DNA of 64,000 bases from Robiginitomaculum sp. (GCA_021776525.1 JAJFFT010000002.1:124001-188000); one strand, 5' to 3'. Positions 15,174-26,019 are shown, counted from the stretch's first letter. Numbers and translations are program-made. Notes: generated by a model not told the origin, from the letters alone.

Positions 15174-18100
15174 TCAGAAGATAAAACGAATCACCAGACG
15201 CCCGGTATGGCGTACAAAGCCGTTACGAATATCGGCATCATAATCAAAGCCGAATGACGTAAAGCGGCTGCCTGCGGCAAACGAGAAGCCCAACAGAACC
15301 GCGGTATCGGGTAATTGTTGCGGGGTCAGAGTGAACTCATCGGTAAAGCCTGAAAAGCGTGCCACGGTGCTGGCGGCATTGCCTTGAAATTCGTTGCGAA
15401 CACCAACGCGCAGTTGTGGGGACCACCATGACCCACTGGGCCGGCTAAACTTGCGTCCAAAAGAGACGGTTGCAGAACCAGAGAAGGATTTGGACAGGCG
15501 TGAATTGATGTCCAGATCAATACCGGCACCGCCGCCAACTTCCGTATAGGCTTTTTCCTTGAGGCGCAGATAATCCAGCGATGCGCTGGGCCGGATATAC
15601 CATTTCCCTGATGTAATATCATAAGACAGGCGTGCCGTACCGGCGACATGGTTGCCACCCCAGCCACCCGTCGTGGTGCGTGCAACATCGCCAAACTGTA
15701 AGACCCGCTCGGAATCAAATGTGTCCACACCGATCGAGGCATTGGATTCAAAGTTCAGATTGCCAAATGTGCTGCCGCCATAAACGCCGATCTGGGCAGA
15801 GCGCGAGGTCAAAGGCTTATCAAAACCGCCGGGTTGCTTGATCTCGTTCGAAAACCCGCTGACGGCAATACCAATAGCGTCCAGAGGACCAAGCGGGCGG
15901 TCAATACCAATGGCCATGCCCAGACCAAAGCCCCGATAGGGCTGTGAGATAGAGCTGAGATTGCGGGTCAGGTAATAGCCGATTTCTTGGGCCCACATGC
16001 CACCTTGCGGTCCATAACCACGGCGGACATTGTCCAACCGTGTGGCAATGGCACCAGTGGCACCATCGGTGTTGGCCAGGGTGAACTGCAAGGCCGCAGC
16101 GCCAAATTCCGGCAATAACTGGTTATAGGCGCCAAAGAAATCATCTTGGTTGGTCAGCTGGGCAAAGCCGCCTTCCAGTGCGCTGTCGGTGCTGGATGAA
16201 AGGGCTGAAAACCAGGCGTCATAAACGGCGGTCTGATTGGTATCAAAGCCCAGCTCGCTGGCCGTGCGTCGTTGCAGGTCTAGAACAAGTGTATCGCCGG
16301 CCGCCCCTTGGCGCAGGCTGACATTATAGAGGTATGGCAGTTGTTCACTGTCGAGTAGAGCGTCCAGTGATCCCTGAATTCCCAAGGTGCCGGCTTGTAA
16401 AAAGCTGAAACTGCCGCCATTGCCGACCAGTTCAGTCAGGATCGGCGCAATCACGGCACCGTCCAGAAACATCACTGTGCCAGAGGTGTTAAACGTTGCC
16501 CCGGTAATGCCCGTGGCCGAATTGGCCAAGGTCATTTGCAGACGGGCATCAGACCCAAATGTTGCACTGGTCAGGTTCAAGGTTGTGTCGGCACCCAATG
16601 CCAATAGGCCATCGCGGACATCAAGGGTCAAAAGGCCATCCGAGTCATAGAGCGCCCCGGTCAGCTCGGCACCATTATCAATGGTCAACAGATCTTCGCC
16701 ATCACCAAATACGACATCACCATCAAGCCTGCCGGCGTCCAGGGTGACTGTGTCATTACCGCTGCCAAGGATGATATCGCCAACAATGGCGGGTGTGATC
16801 GAGCTGTCTGAATTGGCAATTTGCCGTACTGTTGCACCGGTCGTGTTGTTCGACAAATCGATGGAAACCGCATGGCGTGTTGTATCGTTGGGGTCAACTT
16901 CTTCACCGTCAGGCAATATTTCAGAGTAGACCGCGGTGATCAGCCCCTGATTTTGGACCAGATCAACATTTCCAGACGCATCATAAATGGCCACAGCCTG
17001 TGCGCCGGTCCCGCTGCCGGTGTATTGGGCCTGAATGGTGTTTGTGTTGGATATGGTCGATACTTGGGAACCGGCATCAACGGCGATCCCGATGGACTGG
17101 CCACCAACTTGCGAAGTTATGGCCGAGCGGATTTGCCCGTGATTACGAATTGTGCCGACATCGGCGCCATTGCCGATCCAGATGGCCCTGGCGCTGGCGT
17201 CAAAGCCGCTGGCTGAAACGGTGCCGGAGTTTAAAATCCCGCGTTCAATAATTGCCCGGCGCATAACGCCGCCAAATTCCTGGCCCTGAACGCGAACAGC
17301 GGTGGTGGCAAAGCCGTCATTGACGCCGGTGGCGACAATCGTGCCGTCATTGATCAAGCCCCAGTCCTGATCATCAGCGGTTGCGCCAACAGCGCCCAGC
17401 GTGACGTCACCACCGGGGTCTGTATCCAGACCCGCGCTGATCAAAACCGCCGGAGCCGCGCCTTGCGAGGTGATTGCACCTGTTCGGGTGGCATTACCGT
17501 CGGTGTCGCGCAAAATACCATTGATAAACCCGCCGGCGACATTGGCCGTTATAGAGACAGCCGAGCCGCCCTGAAGCAGATCATCACTGTCCAGCTTGTC
17601 GCGTTCTTCCACAGAGTTACGGCGCGTGGTTTCGCGAAACCCTGTCGCCGATATCTGGCCGGTATTGGTTACGGTGCCGTTGACCTGGGCATCGACGCTA
17701 AGCCCGACACTGTTTTCACCGCTAACGCTGATAATGCCGTTGGAGGACACGTCGCCATTAACGGTGCTGGAAACCTGTATGCCATAGCTGTCATTACCGA
17801 CGATGGTAATGGTACCGTCATTGGTCAGATCGCCATCCAGCCCGGAAAGGATACGAATGGCGGCTGAATTATTGCCTTCAACAACAATGCGGCCGGCGGT
17901 GTCATTGGACACATTGCCCATAAACGCGGCCGGGCCTTCGATCAAAATGCCAACCCGTCCGCTGCCTTGTGCAAATGTTCCATCCAGATCACCATCATTG
18001 TCGTCATCGGTATTGGTGATGTCTTCGGTCAGGGAAATTGACCCGGTATTGTTCAGGCTGCCTGTGGTGCCACCGGTCAGCAAAACCCCTGTGGTGTTGC

Positions 18101-18335
18101 TGGTGTCCAATGAACCGATTGTTCCTTCATTGAGCAGGGTATTGTCAGAATCAATAACAACGGCAGTTCCCGAACCAATCAGGACCGAGCCGCCACTGCG
18201 CACGATAATATCGCCGGCGGTGCCGCTATCGATCGGGGCGGTCTGATCATCGGTGACTTCGGTTTGGGCAATGGCGCTACCCGCCAGGCCAAAAACAGGC
18301 ACGATTATAGAGGCAAGGATAATGTTACGCAGCAT
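15174..18335 (-). CDS. Type V autotransporter with beta-barrel domain
   Basis: Outer-membrane autotransporter of about 1053 residues. ATG 18335 gives a signal peptide ending GSAIAQ; in-frame TTG 18380 and GTG 18350 would add a more basic start, and none has a good ribosome-binding site. The passenger (about 30 to 770) is Gly/Thr/Asn/Asp-rich with many short repeats of the beta-helix type (NDGTI, NTGQISATG, GILNSGTVSASGF). The last about 280 residues form the barrel (GGMWAQEIGYYL, several SAQIGVYGG-type strands) and end in the aromatic C-terminus RLVIRFIF expected for BAM-dependent insertion. No protease or lipase active site was recognised. Single gene, flanked by terminators on both sides. 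Confidence 0.9.
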   Translation of the reverse strand: MLRNIILASIIVPVFGLAGSAIAQTEVTDDQTAPIDSGTAGDIIVRSGGSVLIGSGTAVVIDSDNTLLNEGTIGSLDTSNTTGVLLTGGTTGSLNNTGSISLTEDITNTDDDNDGDLDGTFAQGSGRVGILIEGPAAFMGNVSNDTAGRIVVEGNNSAAIRILSGLDGDLTNDGTITIVGNDSYGIQVSSTVNGDVSSNGIISVSGENSVGLSVDAQVNGTVTNTGQISATGFRETTRRNSVEERDKLDSDDLLQGGSAVSITANVAGGFINGILRDTDGNATRTGAITSQGAAPAVLISAGLDTDPGGDVTLGAVGATADDQDWGLINDGTIVATGVNDGFATTAVRVQGQEFGGVMRRAIIERGILNSGTVSASGFDASARAIWIGNGADVGTIRNHGQIRSAITSQVGGQSIGIAVDAGSQVSTISNTNTIQAQYTGSGTGAQAVAIYDASGNVDLVQNQGLITAVYSEILPDGEEVDPNDTTRHAVSIDLSNNTTGATVRQIANSDSSITPAIVGDIILGSGNDTVTLDAGRLDGDVVFGDGEDLLTIDNGAELTGALYDSDGLLTLDVRDGLLALGADTTLNLTSATFGSDARLQMTLANSATGITGATFNTSGTVMFLDGAVIAPILTELVGNGGSFSFLQAGTLGIQGSLDALLDSEQLPYLYNVSLRQGAAGDTLVLDLQRRTASELGFDTNQTAVYDAWFSALSSSTDSALEGGFAQLTNQDDFFGAYNQLLPEFGAAALQFTLANTDGATGAIATRLDNVRRGYGPQGGMWAQEIGYYLTRNLSSISQPYRGFGLGMAIGIDRPLGPLDAIGIAVSGFSNEIKQPGGFDKPLTSRSAQIGVYGGSTFGNLNFESNASIGVDTFDSERVLQFGDVARTTTGGWGGNHVAGTARLSYDITSGKWYIRPSASLDYLRLKEKAYTEVGGGAGIDLDINSRLSKSFSGSATVSFGRKFSRPSGSWWSPQLRVGVRNEFQGNAASTVARFSGFTDEFTLTPQQLPDTAVLLGFSFAAGSRFTSFGFDYDADIRNGFVRHTGRLVIRFIF

Positions 18336-18412
18336 CAGAACCCGTTTCACAGCAATAGGCGACAACAAAGTGCGAGACAAAACGGCCCCGCTATGGTGTT
18401 GTCTTAGCCGAT

Positions 18413-18450
18413 TGAAAAGGCCCCGTCCATTGGGGGGGCGGGGTTATTTT
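18413..18450. terminator. Bidirectional terminator-like hairpin
   Basis: CCCCG (18421-18425) pairs with CGGGG (18439-18443). Plus-strand tail TTATTTT, minus-strand tail CCTTTTC. It lies between the end of the sulfotransferase-like gene and the autotransporter start, so it probably ends the leftward transcript from 20184. Confidence 0.55.
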
Positions 18451-18556
18451 CAGGCATAATTCCGCCACATTTGTAGCCCTTGCACAGGGCAAAAAGCAAA
18501 AAAACGCGCTGCAACCAAAAAGCCAACGGCACCCAATAATGCTTAGGCTCAGGGCA

Positions 18557-19276
18557 CTAGAATCTCAGTTTCTGAGTGGCGAGTTTTTCATAAAAGGGTA
18601 AAGCTTGGCAGGCTATATTGGCCAGATCGCCCGAGAGCTTCGGTAGCGGGCCTTCGGGGCCAGCAAAACCGGTGCTTTGGTGCACAGCACCATACCAATG
18701 CGGCGCCCAGACCCCGTCCGCCGTGTGCCCGCCCTTGGGCCAGTGCAACATGGCTGGTGTGAAGGACAGGTCAAGGGCGGCACAAAGCACCGTCAGCGCT
18801 GCTGCCGGGTTATGCCGTATGTCACTGGCGTCAATGACCAAAGCCGGATCGCCATTGGCGATAATTTGCTCAAACAGTTCGGCCTGCTGCCAAAAGCCGA
18901 TGTCATCGAAGCTGGGCCGTTCGCGTTTTTTAGCATAACTGGCAATAACACGGGCGGGGTGACGGATCAGAAATACATTTTTCACGTCGCCCATCCAGCC
19001 TCGGTCCATCGCCTCAACCATATGCTGGGTCATGTGTTTTTGATAAAAAAGCCTGGCACCGTCGGGGGCTGCGCCCTGACATTGGTCCGCCACTTTTTTG
19101 GCGTCCGTCTCACCGGCTTGCAGGATTTGGGAGCGCATCGGGTGGTCCAGCCCGGTTACCGCCAAATAGGCCGCGTAAAACGGCTCGTCCCACACAAAAC
19201 AATCGCCGCGTGCGGCAAAGCTATACATCATTGCCGTTGAAAGATTGCGTGGACCAGACCACATGGCTATGCGCAT
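18557..19276 (-). CDS. Sulfotransferase-like P-loop protein
   Basis: 239 residues. The N-terminal IAMWSGPRNLSTAMMYSFA resembles the 5'-phosphosulfate-binding loop of PAPS-dependent sulfotransferases, and FLIRHPARVIASYAKK resembles the 3'-phosphate-binding motif. Members of this small family are often misnamed as branched-chain aminotransferases because they sit beside one, as here: its start overlaps the class IV aminotransferase by 10 bp. Acceptor unknown; no PAPS synthesis genes are in view. The pairing suggests the two enzymes act on related substrates, but this is inference. Confidence 0.8.
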   Translation of the reverse strand: MRIAMWSGPRNLSTAMMYSFAARGDCFVWDEPFYAAYLAVTGLDHPMRSQILQAGETDAKKVADQCQGAAPDGARLFYQKHMTQHMVEAMDRGWMGDVKNVFLIRHPARVIASYAKKRERPSFDDIGFWQQAELFEQIIANGDPALVIDASDIRHNPAAALTVLCAALDLSFTPAMLHWPKGGHTADGVWAPHWYGAVHQSTGFAGPEGPLPKLSGDLANIACQALPFYEKLATQKLRF

Positions 19277-20184
19277 GAGGCCGTATCCTGTTCGATCAGG
19301 GCCTTGTAAAGGTTGCGCATGTTCTGGGTCACCGGCCCGGCATTGCCAGTGCCAATCTGGCGGCCATCAATCGATTTTACTGGCGTTTGTGCGCCAAAAG
19401 TGCCGGTCAAAAAGGCTTCGTCAGCATCATAGGTGTCGACCAGGGAAAAGTTACGCTCAAAAACCGGAATCTGGTTTTCGCGGCACAGATCAATCACTTT
19501 TTGCCGGGTTATGCCATTCATGCAATAGTCACCGGTACTGGTCCAAACTTCGCCCTTGCGCACAATAAAAAAGTTGCAGGCATTGGTGGTGTTTACGAAC
19601 CCGTGCACATCCAGCATAAGGGCCTCGTCGGCACCGGCTTTTTCAGCCGCGATACAAGCCAAAATGCAATTCACTTTGGAATGCGAGTTCAGTTTTGCAT
19701 CCTGACTCATCGGCAGACCACGAATATGGGGCACCGTGGCCAGACGAATGGGCCGGGCCATGGCTGGCACGGAATGCTCCATGATAATGACTGTGGTCGG
19801 GCCCGTTTGCGACAATGAAGGATGCTGAAACGGGTGGGTTTTGATGCCGCGTGTTATCATCAATCGGGCGTGCGCATTGTCGTGCATGTCATTGGCGATG
19901 CGGACGGTCTCCAGCGCCGCTATCACGCCGGCGCGGTCAAGTCCGATGTCCAGGTCAATCGCTCTGGCGGCTTGAAACAGGCGATCCAGATGATCGCGCA
20001 AAAACGCCCAACGCCCGTTGTAAAGCCGCAGACCCTCCCAGACGCCATCGCCCAGCAAAAAACCACTGTCATAGACACTGACCACGGCTTGGTGCCGGGG
20101 CACAATCTCGCCGTTCACATAGATCTGGATTGCCGCATTGCGTTCGTCTTCGCGGGCCTGATGTGTCGTAATTTTTGCGTTCAA
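19267..20184 (-). CDS. Class IV aminotransferase (BCAT/D-amino-acid transaminase-like)
   Basis: 305-residue PLP enzyme of fold type IV. TTG 20184 is the likely start, as TTGGAGGAC lies just upstream. Visible features: IYVNGEIVPRHQAVVSVYDSG, LLGDGVWEGLRLYNG, the catalytic-lysine region (AKLNSHSKVNCILA), the phosphate-loop GFVNTTNACNFF, and the C-terminal TGTFG. The pattern fits branched-chain or D-amino-acid aminotransferases and aminodeoxychorismate lyases; specificity cannot be assigned. First gene of the two-gene unit with the sulfotransferase-like protein. Confidence 0.88.
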   Translation of the reverse strand: MNAKITTHQAREDERNAAIQIYVNGEIVPRHQAVVSVYDSGFLLGDGVWEGLRLYNGRWAFLRDHLDRLFQAARAIDLDIGLDRAGVIAALETVRIANDMHDNAHARLMITRGIKTHPFQHPSLSQTGPTTVIIMEHSVPAMARPIRLATVPHIRGLPMSQDAKLNSHSKVNCILACIAAEKAGADEALMLDVHGFVNTTNACNFFIVRKGEVWTSTGDYCMNGITRQKVIDLCRENQIPVFERNFSLVDTYDADEAFLTGTFGAQTPVKSIDGRQIGTGNAGPVTQNMRNLYKALIEQDTASCA

Positions 20185-20286
20185 GGTAAGTCCTCCAAGC
20201 GCAATTTCTCAACTGCGTCGACCTACCAAATCCGGCGCCCTGTTACAAGCTGTCCACCGATGATGCTTGCAAAATGCCCGGCGCGC

Positions 20287-21690
20287 TCAACTGGAATAGT
20301 ACATATCGAATTCCACTGGGTGAGGGTGCATGGCCAGGCGGGTGACTTCTTCCATTTTCAGGTCGATATAGGCATCGATCTGGTCCTTGCTCATGACATT
20401 GCCCTTCAGCAAGAAATCATGATCGCTTTGCAAGGCGCCCAGCGCCTCGTGCAGGCTCGCACAAACATGGGGGACGTTCTGCAATTCTGCGGGTGGCAGG
20501 TCATACAAATCCTTGTCCATGGCGTCGCCCGGATCGATTTTGTTTTCAATTCCGTCAAGGCCAGCCATCAGAAGCGCAGCAAACGTCAAATACGGGTTGC
20601 CTGCGGCATCGGGGAAGCGGGTTTCAAGGCGTTTGCCATTGGGTGATGTTGAATAGGGGATGCGAATTGAGGCGGAACGATTGCGGGCTGAATAGGCCAG
20701 CAGGACAGGCGCTTCAAAGCCCGGAACCAGCCGCTTGTAGGAATTGGTTGAGGCATTGGCAAAGGCATTGATGGCCCGCGCATGTTTGATAATGCCGCCA
20801 ATATAATAGAGGCAGGTTTGCGACAGATCGGCATAACGGTCACCAGCGAAAACCGGTTTTCCACCTTTCCAGATCGATTGGTGGACGTGCATGCCAGAGC
20901 CATTATCGCCATAATAAGGCTTGGGCATAAAGGTTGCGGTTTTGCCATAGGCGGCGGCGACATTTTGGACCACATATTTATAAAGCTGCAAGTGATCGGC
21001 CATTTCCACCAGTGTGGAGAATTTCATCCCCAGTTCGTGCTGGGCCGGGGCCACTTCGTGGTGGTGTTTTTCGGGATTAAGACCCAATTTGGTCATCACG
21101 GTCAGCATTTCGGACCGCATATCTTGTGCCGAATCAACCGGTGGGACGGGGAAATAACCGCCGCCAGGTCCGGGACGATGGCCGGTATTGCCATATTCAT
21201 AGGCTGTTCCGCTATTGGCGGGCAGTTCTGTCGAATCAAACCGGTAACCGGTATTGTGGGCGTCGGTATTCCAGCGCACATCGTCAAAAATGAAGAACTC
21301 GGCTTCGGGGCCGAAATAGGCGGTGTCACCAGCGCCCGAAGTTTGCAGGTAATTTTCGGCCTTTTTGGCGGTCGAACGGGGGTCGCGGCCATAAGGCGAC
21401 ATGGTGCCCGGCTCTAGAATATCGCACAGCAAAGTCAGCGTATCATCCTGATAAAAGGGGTCCATTTTTGCCGTCGTTACATCGGGCATCAACACCATGT
21501 CGGAATCATTTATGGCTTTCCAGCCATTGATCGACGAACCATCAAACATCGCCCCATCTTCAAAAAAGTCCTCGTCGACCATCGTGCTGTCAAAGGTCAC
21601 ATGGTGCAGCTTTCCGCGTGGATCGGTAAAGCGCAGATCCACATAGGGGATGCTTTCGTCTTTGATCTTTTTAAGAATTTTATCGGCCAT
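20287..21690 (-). CDS. glnA: Glutamine synthetase, type I
   Basis: Assimilates ammonium by ATP-dependent amidation of glutamate; dodecameric cytoplasmic enzyme. 467 residues, normal for GSI. Landmarks: [12 protein letters not shown] at the start, [27 protein letters not shown], the ATP loop [16 protein letters not shown], and the C-terminal YDLPP in which Tyr396 matches the adenylylation site of the GlnE-controlled beta type. It starts 32 bp after glnB, with AAGGA upstream, forming the classic glnBA operon. Confidence 0.97.
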   Translation of the reverse strand: MADKILKKIKDESIPYVDLRFTDPRGKLHHVTFDSTMVDEDFFEDGAMFDGSSINGWKAINDSDMVLMPDVTTAKMDPFYQDDTLTLLCDILEPGTMSPYGRDPRSTAKKAENYLQTSGAGDTAYFGPEAEFFIFDDVRWNTDAHNTGYRFDSTELPANSGTAYEYGNTGHRPGPGGGYFPVPPVDSAQDMRSEMLTVMTKLGLNPEKHHHEVAPAQHELGMKFSTLVEMADHLQLYKYVVQNVAAAYGKTATFMPKPYYGDNGSGMHVHQSIWKGGKPVFAGDRYADLSQTCLYYIGGIIKHARAINAFANASTNSYKRLVPGFEAPVLLAYSARNRSASIRIPYSTSPNGKRLETRFPDAAGNPYLTFAALLMAGLDGIENKIDPGDAMDKDLYDLPPAELQNVPHVCASLHEALGALQSDHDFLLKGNVMSKDQIDAYIDLKMEEVTRLAMHPHPVEFDMYYSS

Positions 21691-21722
21691 TTTACTGTGT
21701 CCTTGTCTGGAAAAGAGTGCCG

Positions 21723-22233
<511 letters not shown>

Positions 22234-22268
22234 GAATATGCCTGCGCTGCAAGCATGAGGAGGTGGTA

Positions 22269-23732
22269 GTGTACGACATCCTGACCGTAAAACAGGCCTA
22301 TCAGGCAGATCATCTGGCCGAGGAAAGCGGCGTGCCGGGCTATGCCTTGATGCGCCGCGCCGGCGCAGCGGTTGCCAATGCGGTCAAGGGTAGCCGGAAT
22401 TACGGACCTGTGCAGGTTTTGTGCGGCCCAGGCGCCAATGGTGGTGATGGTTATGTTGCCGCAAAATTGCTGCAAGAGGCCGGGCGAGAGCCGCAAGTGC
22501 TTTGTGTGGGCGACCCGGCAAAGCTGTGCGGCGATGCGGGGCGCGCCTTTGCAGACTGGAATGGCGTGGTGCAGGCCGCCACAGCCGATAAAATCATTGG
22601 CGGCGGGGTGATTGTTGATGCCCTGTTTGGGGCCGGGTTGGCGCGCCCACTTGGCGGGGCGCTTGTTGCTCTGGTCGAGGCCGTCAATGAATCGGCGGCG
22701 CATGTGATCAGCGTCGATCTGCCCAGCGGTATCTTCGGCGATCAGGGACATGTCGCCAGTGTGCATATTCTTGCTGATGAAACGGTGACTTTTTTTCGCA
22801 AAAAACAGGCCCATGTCCTGGAACCGGCACGCAGCGCCTGTGGGGTGATCAGCGTGGCCGACATTGGTATACCTGATCAGGTGCTGAGCGCGATCCGTCC
22901 CAATATAGACGAAAACCATCCCTCACTCTGGCCCGGTCTGCCGCCCCTTGCAGCGGCGACAACATACAAGCATGCACGCGGGCATGTTCTGGTGCGGTGC
23001 GGCGATGCATTGAGCACCGGCGCGGCGCGCCTGGCGGCACGGGCGGCTTTGCGTGCCGGGGCAGGGCTGGTCAGTCTGTTGGCCGAAGATGCCGCGGCGC
23101 GGGTGTGTGCGGCCCACGAAACCGAAGTCATGATCATCCGCCGTGGTGCGGCTCAAAATATGTCAAAGGTTTTGCATAACAGGCGCTTTGACGCCGCGAT
23201 TATCGGCCCGGCTGGCGGTGTTGATGCGGCCATGCGGCAAGACGTGACCCAGATGCGTGATGCAGGCCTGCCCCTGGTGGTTGATGCCGATGCCCTAAGC
23301 GCCTTTGCAGAACAACCAGAGGGTTTATTTGCCCGGCTGGACGAACGCTGTGTGATGACCCCGCATGAGGGGGAGTTCGCCCGCCTGTTTCCCGATCTTG
23401 GTGATCGCACCAAGAATAAGGTCGAGCGCACGCGCGTCGCGGCGGCACGCGCTGGTTGTGTTGTCGTGCTCAAAGGCCCGGACACGGTGATTGCCGCACC
23501 GGATGGTCGGGCTATCGTGAACACCAATGCCTGCGCCGCTCTGGCTACTGCCGGGTCGGGCGATGTACTGGCCGGAATGATCGGGGCGGTCTTGGCGCAA
23601 GGGCAAAGCGGCTTTAATGCGGCGGCTTGCGGGGTGTGGCTGCACGGTGCGGCGGGGACGCTTTGCGGGCGCGGCCTGATTGCGGGCGATCTGCCGGATG
23701 CCCTGCCAGAGGTTTTGCAAACGCAATTGTGA
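22269..23732 (+). CDS. nnr: Bifunctional NAD(P)HX epimerase / ADP-dependent dehydratase
   Basis: Repairs hydrated NAD(P)H. 487 residues from GTG 22269, which has GAGGAGG 5 bases upstream; another GTG at 22263 overlaps that site. The N-terminal YjeF_N epimerase half contains GPGANGGDGYVAAKLL and a DALFGAGL segment. The C-terminal YjeF_C kinase-like dehydratase half contains KHARGHVLVRCG, GPAGG, VVDADALSAF, TPHEGEFARLF, VLKGPDTVIA and NACAALATAGSGDVLAG. The fusion is the normal bacterial arrangement. It is often next to glnB-glnA in alphaproteobacteria. Confidence 0.95.
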   Translation: MYDILTVKQAYQADHLAEESGVPGYALMRRAGAAVANAVKGSRNYGPVQVLCGPGANGGDGYVAAKLLQEAGREPQVLCVGDPAKLCGDAGRAFADWNGVVQAATADKIIGGGVIVDALFGAGLARPLGGALVALVEAVNESAAHVISVDLPSGIFGDQGHVASVHILADETVTFFRKKQAHVLEPARSACGVISVADIGIPDQVLSAIRPNIDENHPSLWPGLPPLAAATTYKHARGHVLVRCGDALSTGAARLAARAALRAGAGLVSLLAEDAAARVCAAHETEVMIIRRGAAQNMSKVLHNRRFDAAIIGPAGGVDAAMRQDVTQMRDAGLPLVVDADALSAFAEQPEGLFARLDERCVMTPHEGEFARLFPDLGDRTKNKVERTRVAAARAGCVVVLKGPDTVIAAPDGRAIVNTNACAALATAGSGDVLAGMIGAVLAQGQSGFNAAACGVWLHGAAGTLCGRGLIAGDLPDALPEVLQTQL

Positions 23733-23840
23733 AAAAAATTTATACCCCGTATGCAGGTTTGGGGCTGGTACTGATGTCAGTGGGGGCCTAAATGCACCTG
23801 GTCTTTATAGAGTTACACAAGCGTATTGGGTCCGACACTC

Positions 23841-25238
23841 ATGAGTTCTGGCAACAACAATAATAAGAACAGAAAAAAACACGACCTGACCAAAGGCCCT
23901 GTGATGGGTCATTTGATCCGTTTGGGCATTCCGATGACCATCGGCATTGTTGCGGTGATGTCGGCCGGCGTGGTGGATACCTATTATGTCAGCCGTTTGG
24001 GCACTGTGCCGCTGGCGGCGATCAGTTTTTGCGTACCCGTGCTGTTTGTACTGCAAAGCATATCCATTGGCCTTGGGGCCGGGGCCAGCTCGGTTGTGTC
24101 ACGTGCCGCAGGCGAAGGCGATCATGACAGGGTCAGCCGCCTGGTCACCGATGCCATCGCACTGGCCGTTCTGGTGGTGGCGGTTGTTTCTGTTGCCGGT
24201 ATTCTGTTGCTGGACCCATTGTTTGCCCTGATGCGTGCGCCGGACGAGCTGATGCCCGGCATTCGCGCCTATATGAGTATCGCTTTTTTTGGCTCGGCTT
24301 TCATCGTTGGACCTATGGTCGCGGGCAATCTGCTCAGGGCTTTGGGCGATGCGCGCCTGCCGGGAATTACCATGGTTATGGGGGCGATCATCAACCTCAT
24401 TCTTGATCCGTTTTTGATCTTTGGCATCGGGCCTTTTCCGCGCATGGAACTGGCCGGGGCGGCACTGGCGACGGTGCTCTCGAATGTCAGCGCAGTGTTT
24501 ATCATGGGCTGGATCATGGTGTTTCGGGAAAAGCTGATCCTGTTACACATTCCGCCTTGGGCTGAGCTGCGCGATTCATGGGGCGAATTGCTGCGCGTTG
24601 GCCTGCCCGCTACGGGCACCAATATGATCATCCCGATTACCATGTCGATCATCAACGCGGTGTTTGTCACCTTCGGGGCTGCGGCGGTGGCCGGGATCGG
24701 CGTGGCCGGGCGGATCGAATATCTGTTTGCTATTCCATTATTGGCTTTATCAGCCTCCATCGGGCCGGTCACCGGGCAAAATGGCGGGGCAGGCCTGACG
24801 GACCGGGTGCGCCAGGCTTTTCATGATGCCTTCAAGATCGTGCTGATCTGGACGTCTGTAACCGGTGTATTGCTGTTTTTACTTTCTGGTTTTGTGGCGC
24901 AGTTATTTTCCAGTGACCCCGAAGTGATCGCCGTGACCCGGCTTTATCTGTCAGTGGTGCCGCTGACCGCGGCCGGTTATGGCTTTGTGATTGCCACGGC
25001 GGCCGGGTTTAATGCCCTGGGGCGACCTTTTACGGGTTTGCTTTTGACCTTTGGCCGCTCGCTGGTGTTGTCAGCAGGCGGGGCCTATATCGGCAGCCAG
25101 CTGTTTGGCATCAAAGGCGCTATTGCGGCCTTTGTGATCTCGAACATTGTGTCTGGTCTGGCGGCATGGATATGGGTCAACCGGGCCAGCATGCAGGCCC
25201 GCCAGCGCCCGGATCAAAAGGGCTCTGCCAAAGCTTAG
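23841..25238 (+). CDS. MATE-family efflux transporter
   Basis: 465-residue inner-membrane protein with about twelve helices, two MATE halves each starting with a GxP-type segment (LIRLGIPMTIGIVAVMSAGV near 20; LLRVGLPATGTNMIIPI in the middle). Na+ or H+ driven export of cations or drugs is the family role; the substrate is unknown. ATG 23841 was chosen; a TTG at 23826 is in frame but has no ribosome-binding site either. The end overlaps the convergent TPMT-like gene by 4 bp. Confidence 0.92.
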   Translation: MSSGNNNNKNRKKHDLTKGPVMGHLIRLGIPMTIGIVAVMSAGVVDTYYVSRLGTVPLAAISFCVPVLFVLQSISIGLGAGASSVVSRAAGEGDHDRVSRLVTDAIALAVLVVAVVSVAGILLLDPLFALMRAPDELMPGIRAYMSIAFFGSAFIVGPMVAGNLLRALGDARLPGITMVMGAIINLILDPFLIFGIGPFPRMELAGAALATVLSNVSAVFIMGWIMVFREKLILLHIPPWAELRDSWGELLRVGLPATGTNMIIPITMSIINAVFVTFGAAAVAGIGVAGRIEYLFAIPLLALSASIGPVTGQNGGAGLTDRVRQAFHDAFKIVLIWTSVTGVLLFLLSGFVAQLFSSDPEVIAVTRLYLSVVPLTAAGYGFVIATAAGFNALGRPFTGLLLTFGRSLVLSAGGAYIGSQLFGIKGAIAAFVISNIVSGLAAWIWVNRASMQARQRPDQKGSAKA

Positions 25239-25861
25239 CGCCGGGTCAGCACCACGCCCAACTCGAACTTACCGCCATCATGGTCAGCGCGAAAATATGG
25301 CTCATCCGGCCAAACCCAACGTGCAGGGTCAAACATCTCGTGCATGCGCTCTAACGGGCTGTGAAATGGCGGCCCGCCTTCTTTTCCGGTTTGCATAAAC
25401 AGCATAAAGGCGCGTCCGCCGGGTTTTAGCCAGGCATGGATCTGGTCCGCATAATCTTGCCAGACGGCCGGGGTGAGGGCGCACAGGCATGTTTGATCAT
25501 ACACCGCATCAACAGGCGCTTCGGGTGTCCATTTCAATACGTCGGCGGCATCGACCTTGGCGTCTATACCGGCTTTGGCAAAGGCCTCGCGTTGAAATGC
25601 AGCCGCCGTGGGCGCAAAATCCAATGCGGCCACATGGGCGCCCTTGTGCGCAAAGGCCAATGGTTCCGGCGAGCGGCCACAGCCCGGCACAATGACGCGC
25701 TTAAGGGTATTAAACTGCCCGCCATTGTCCCAATGCACAAAGGCCGGGTTGAGGCCGCCGCGCTCCCAGCGGGTGGACGCGTCATCATAACGTTGTTGCC
25801 AGTCGGCACCGTGTTCAAAGGGGGCATTGGCGGGTGTATCTGTATGGTTTTTCTTGCTCAT
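25235..25861 (-). CDS. TPMT-family thiol methyltransferase
   Basis: 208-residue class I SAM-dependent methyltransferase. The pattern is that of thiopurine S-methyltransferase relatives: WQQRYDDASTRWERGGLNPAF, motif I as VIVPGCGRSPEPLAFAHKG followed by VAALDFAP, and DAVYDQTCLCALTP. Family members methylate thiols or selenite/tellurite, so a detoxification role is plausible. No operon partner; convergent with the MATE gene. Confidence 0.88.
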   Translation of the reverse strand: MSKKNHTDTPANAPFEHGADWQQRYDDASTRWERGGLNPAFVHWDNGGQFNTLKRVIVPGCGRSPEPLAFAHKGAHVAALDFAPTAAAFQREAFAKAGIDAKVDAADVLKWTPEAPVDAVYDQTCLCALTPAVWQDYADQIHAWLKPGGRAFMLFMQTGKEGGPPFHSPLERMHEMFDPARWVWPDEPYFRADHDGGKFELGVVLTRR

Positions 25862-25934
25862 CTTTATCAGATGGTCCGTTGCTAATGGCCAGTCAAGGCG
25901 TTAGACCCATCGCCGCAGTTGAAAACTCTGGTTT

Positions 25935-26019
<85 letters not shown>

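Noticed and set aside
16700-18300. CRISPR-like repeats in the autotransporter gene
   Set aside because: The repeats are short coding motifs of a beta-helix with irregular spacing and no constant repeat or spacer length.
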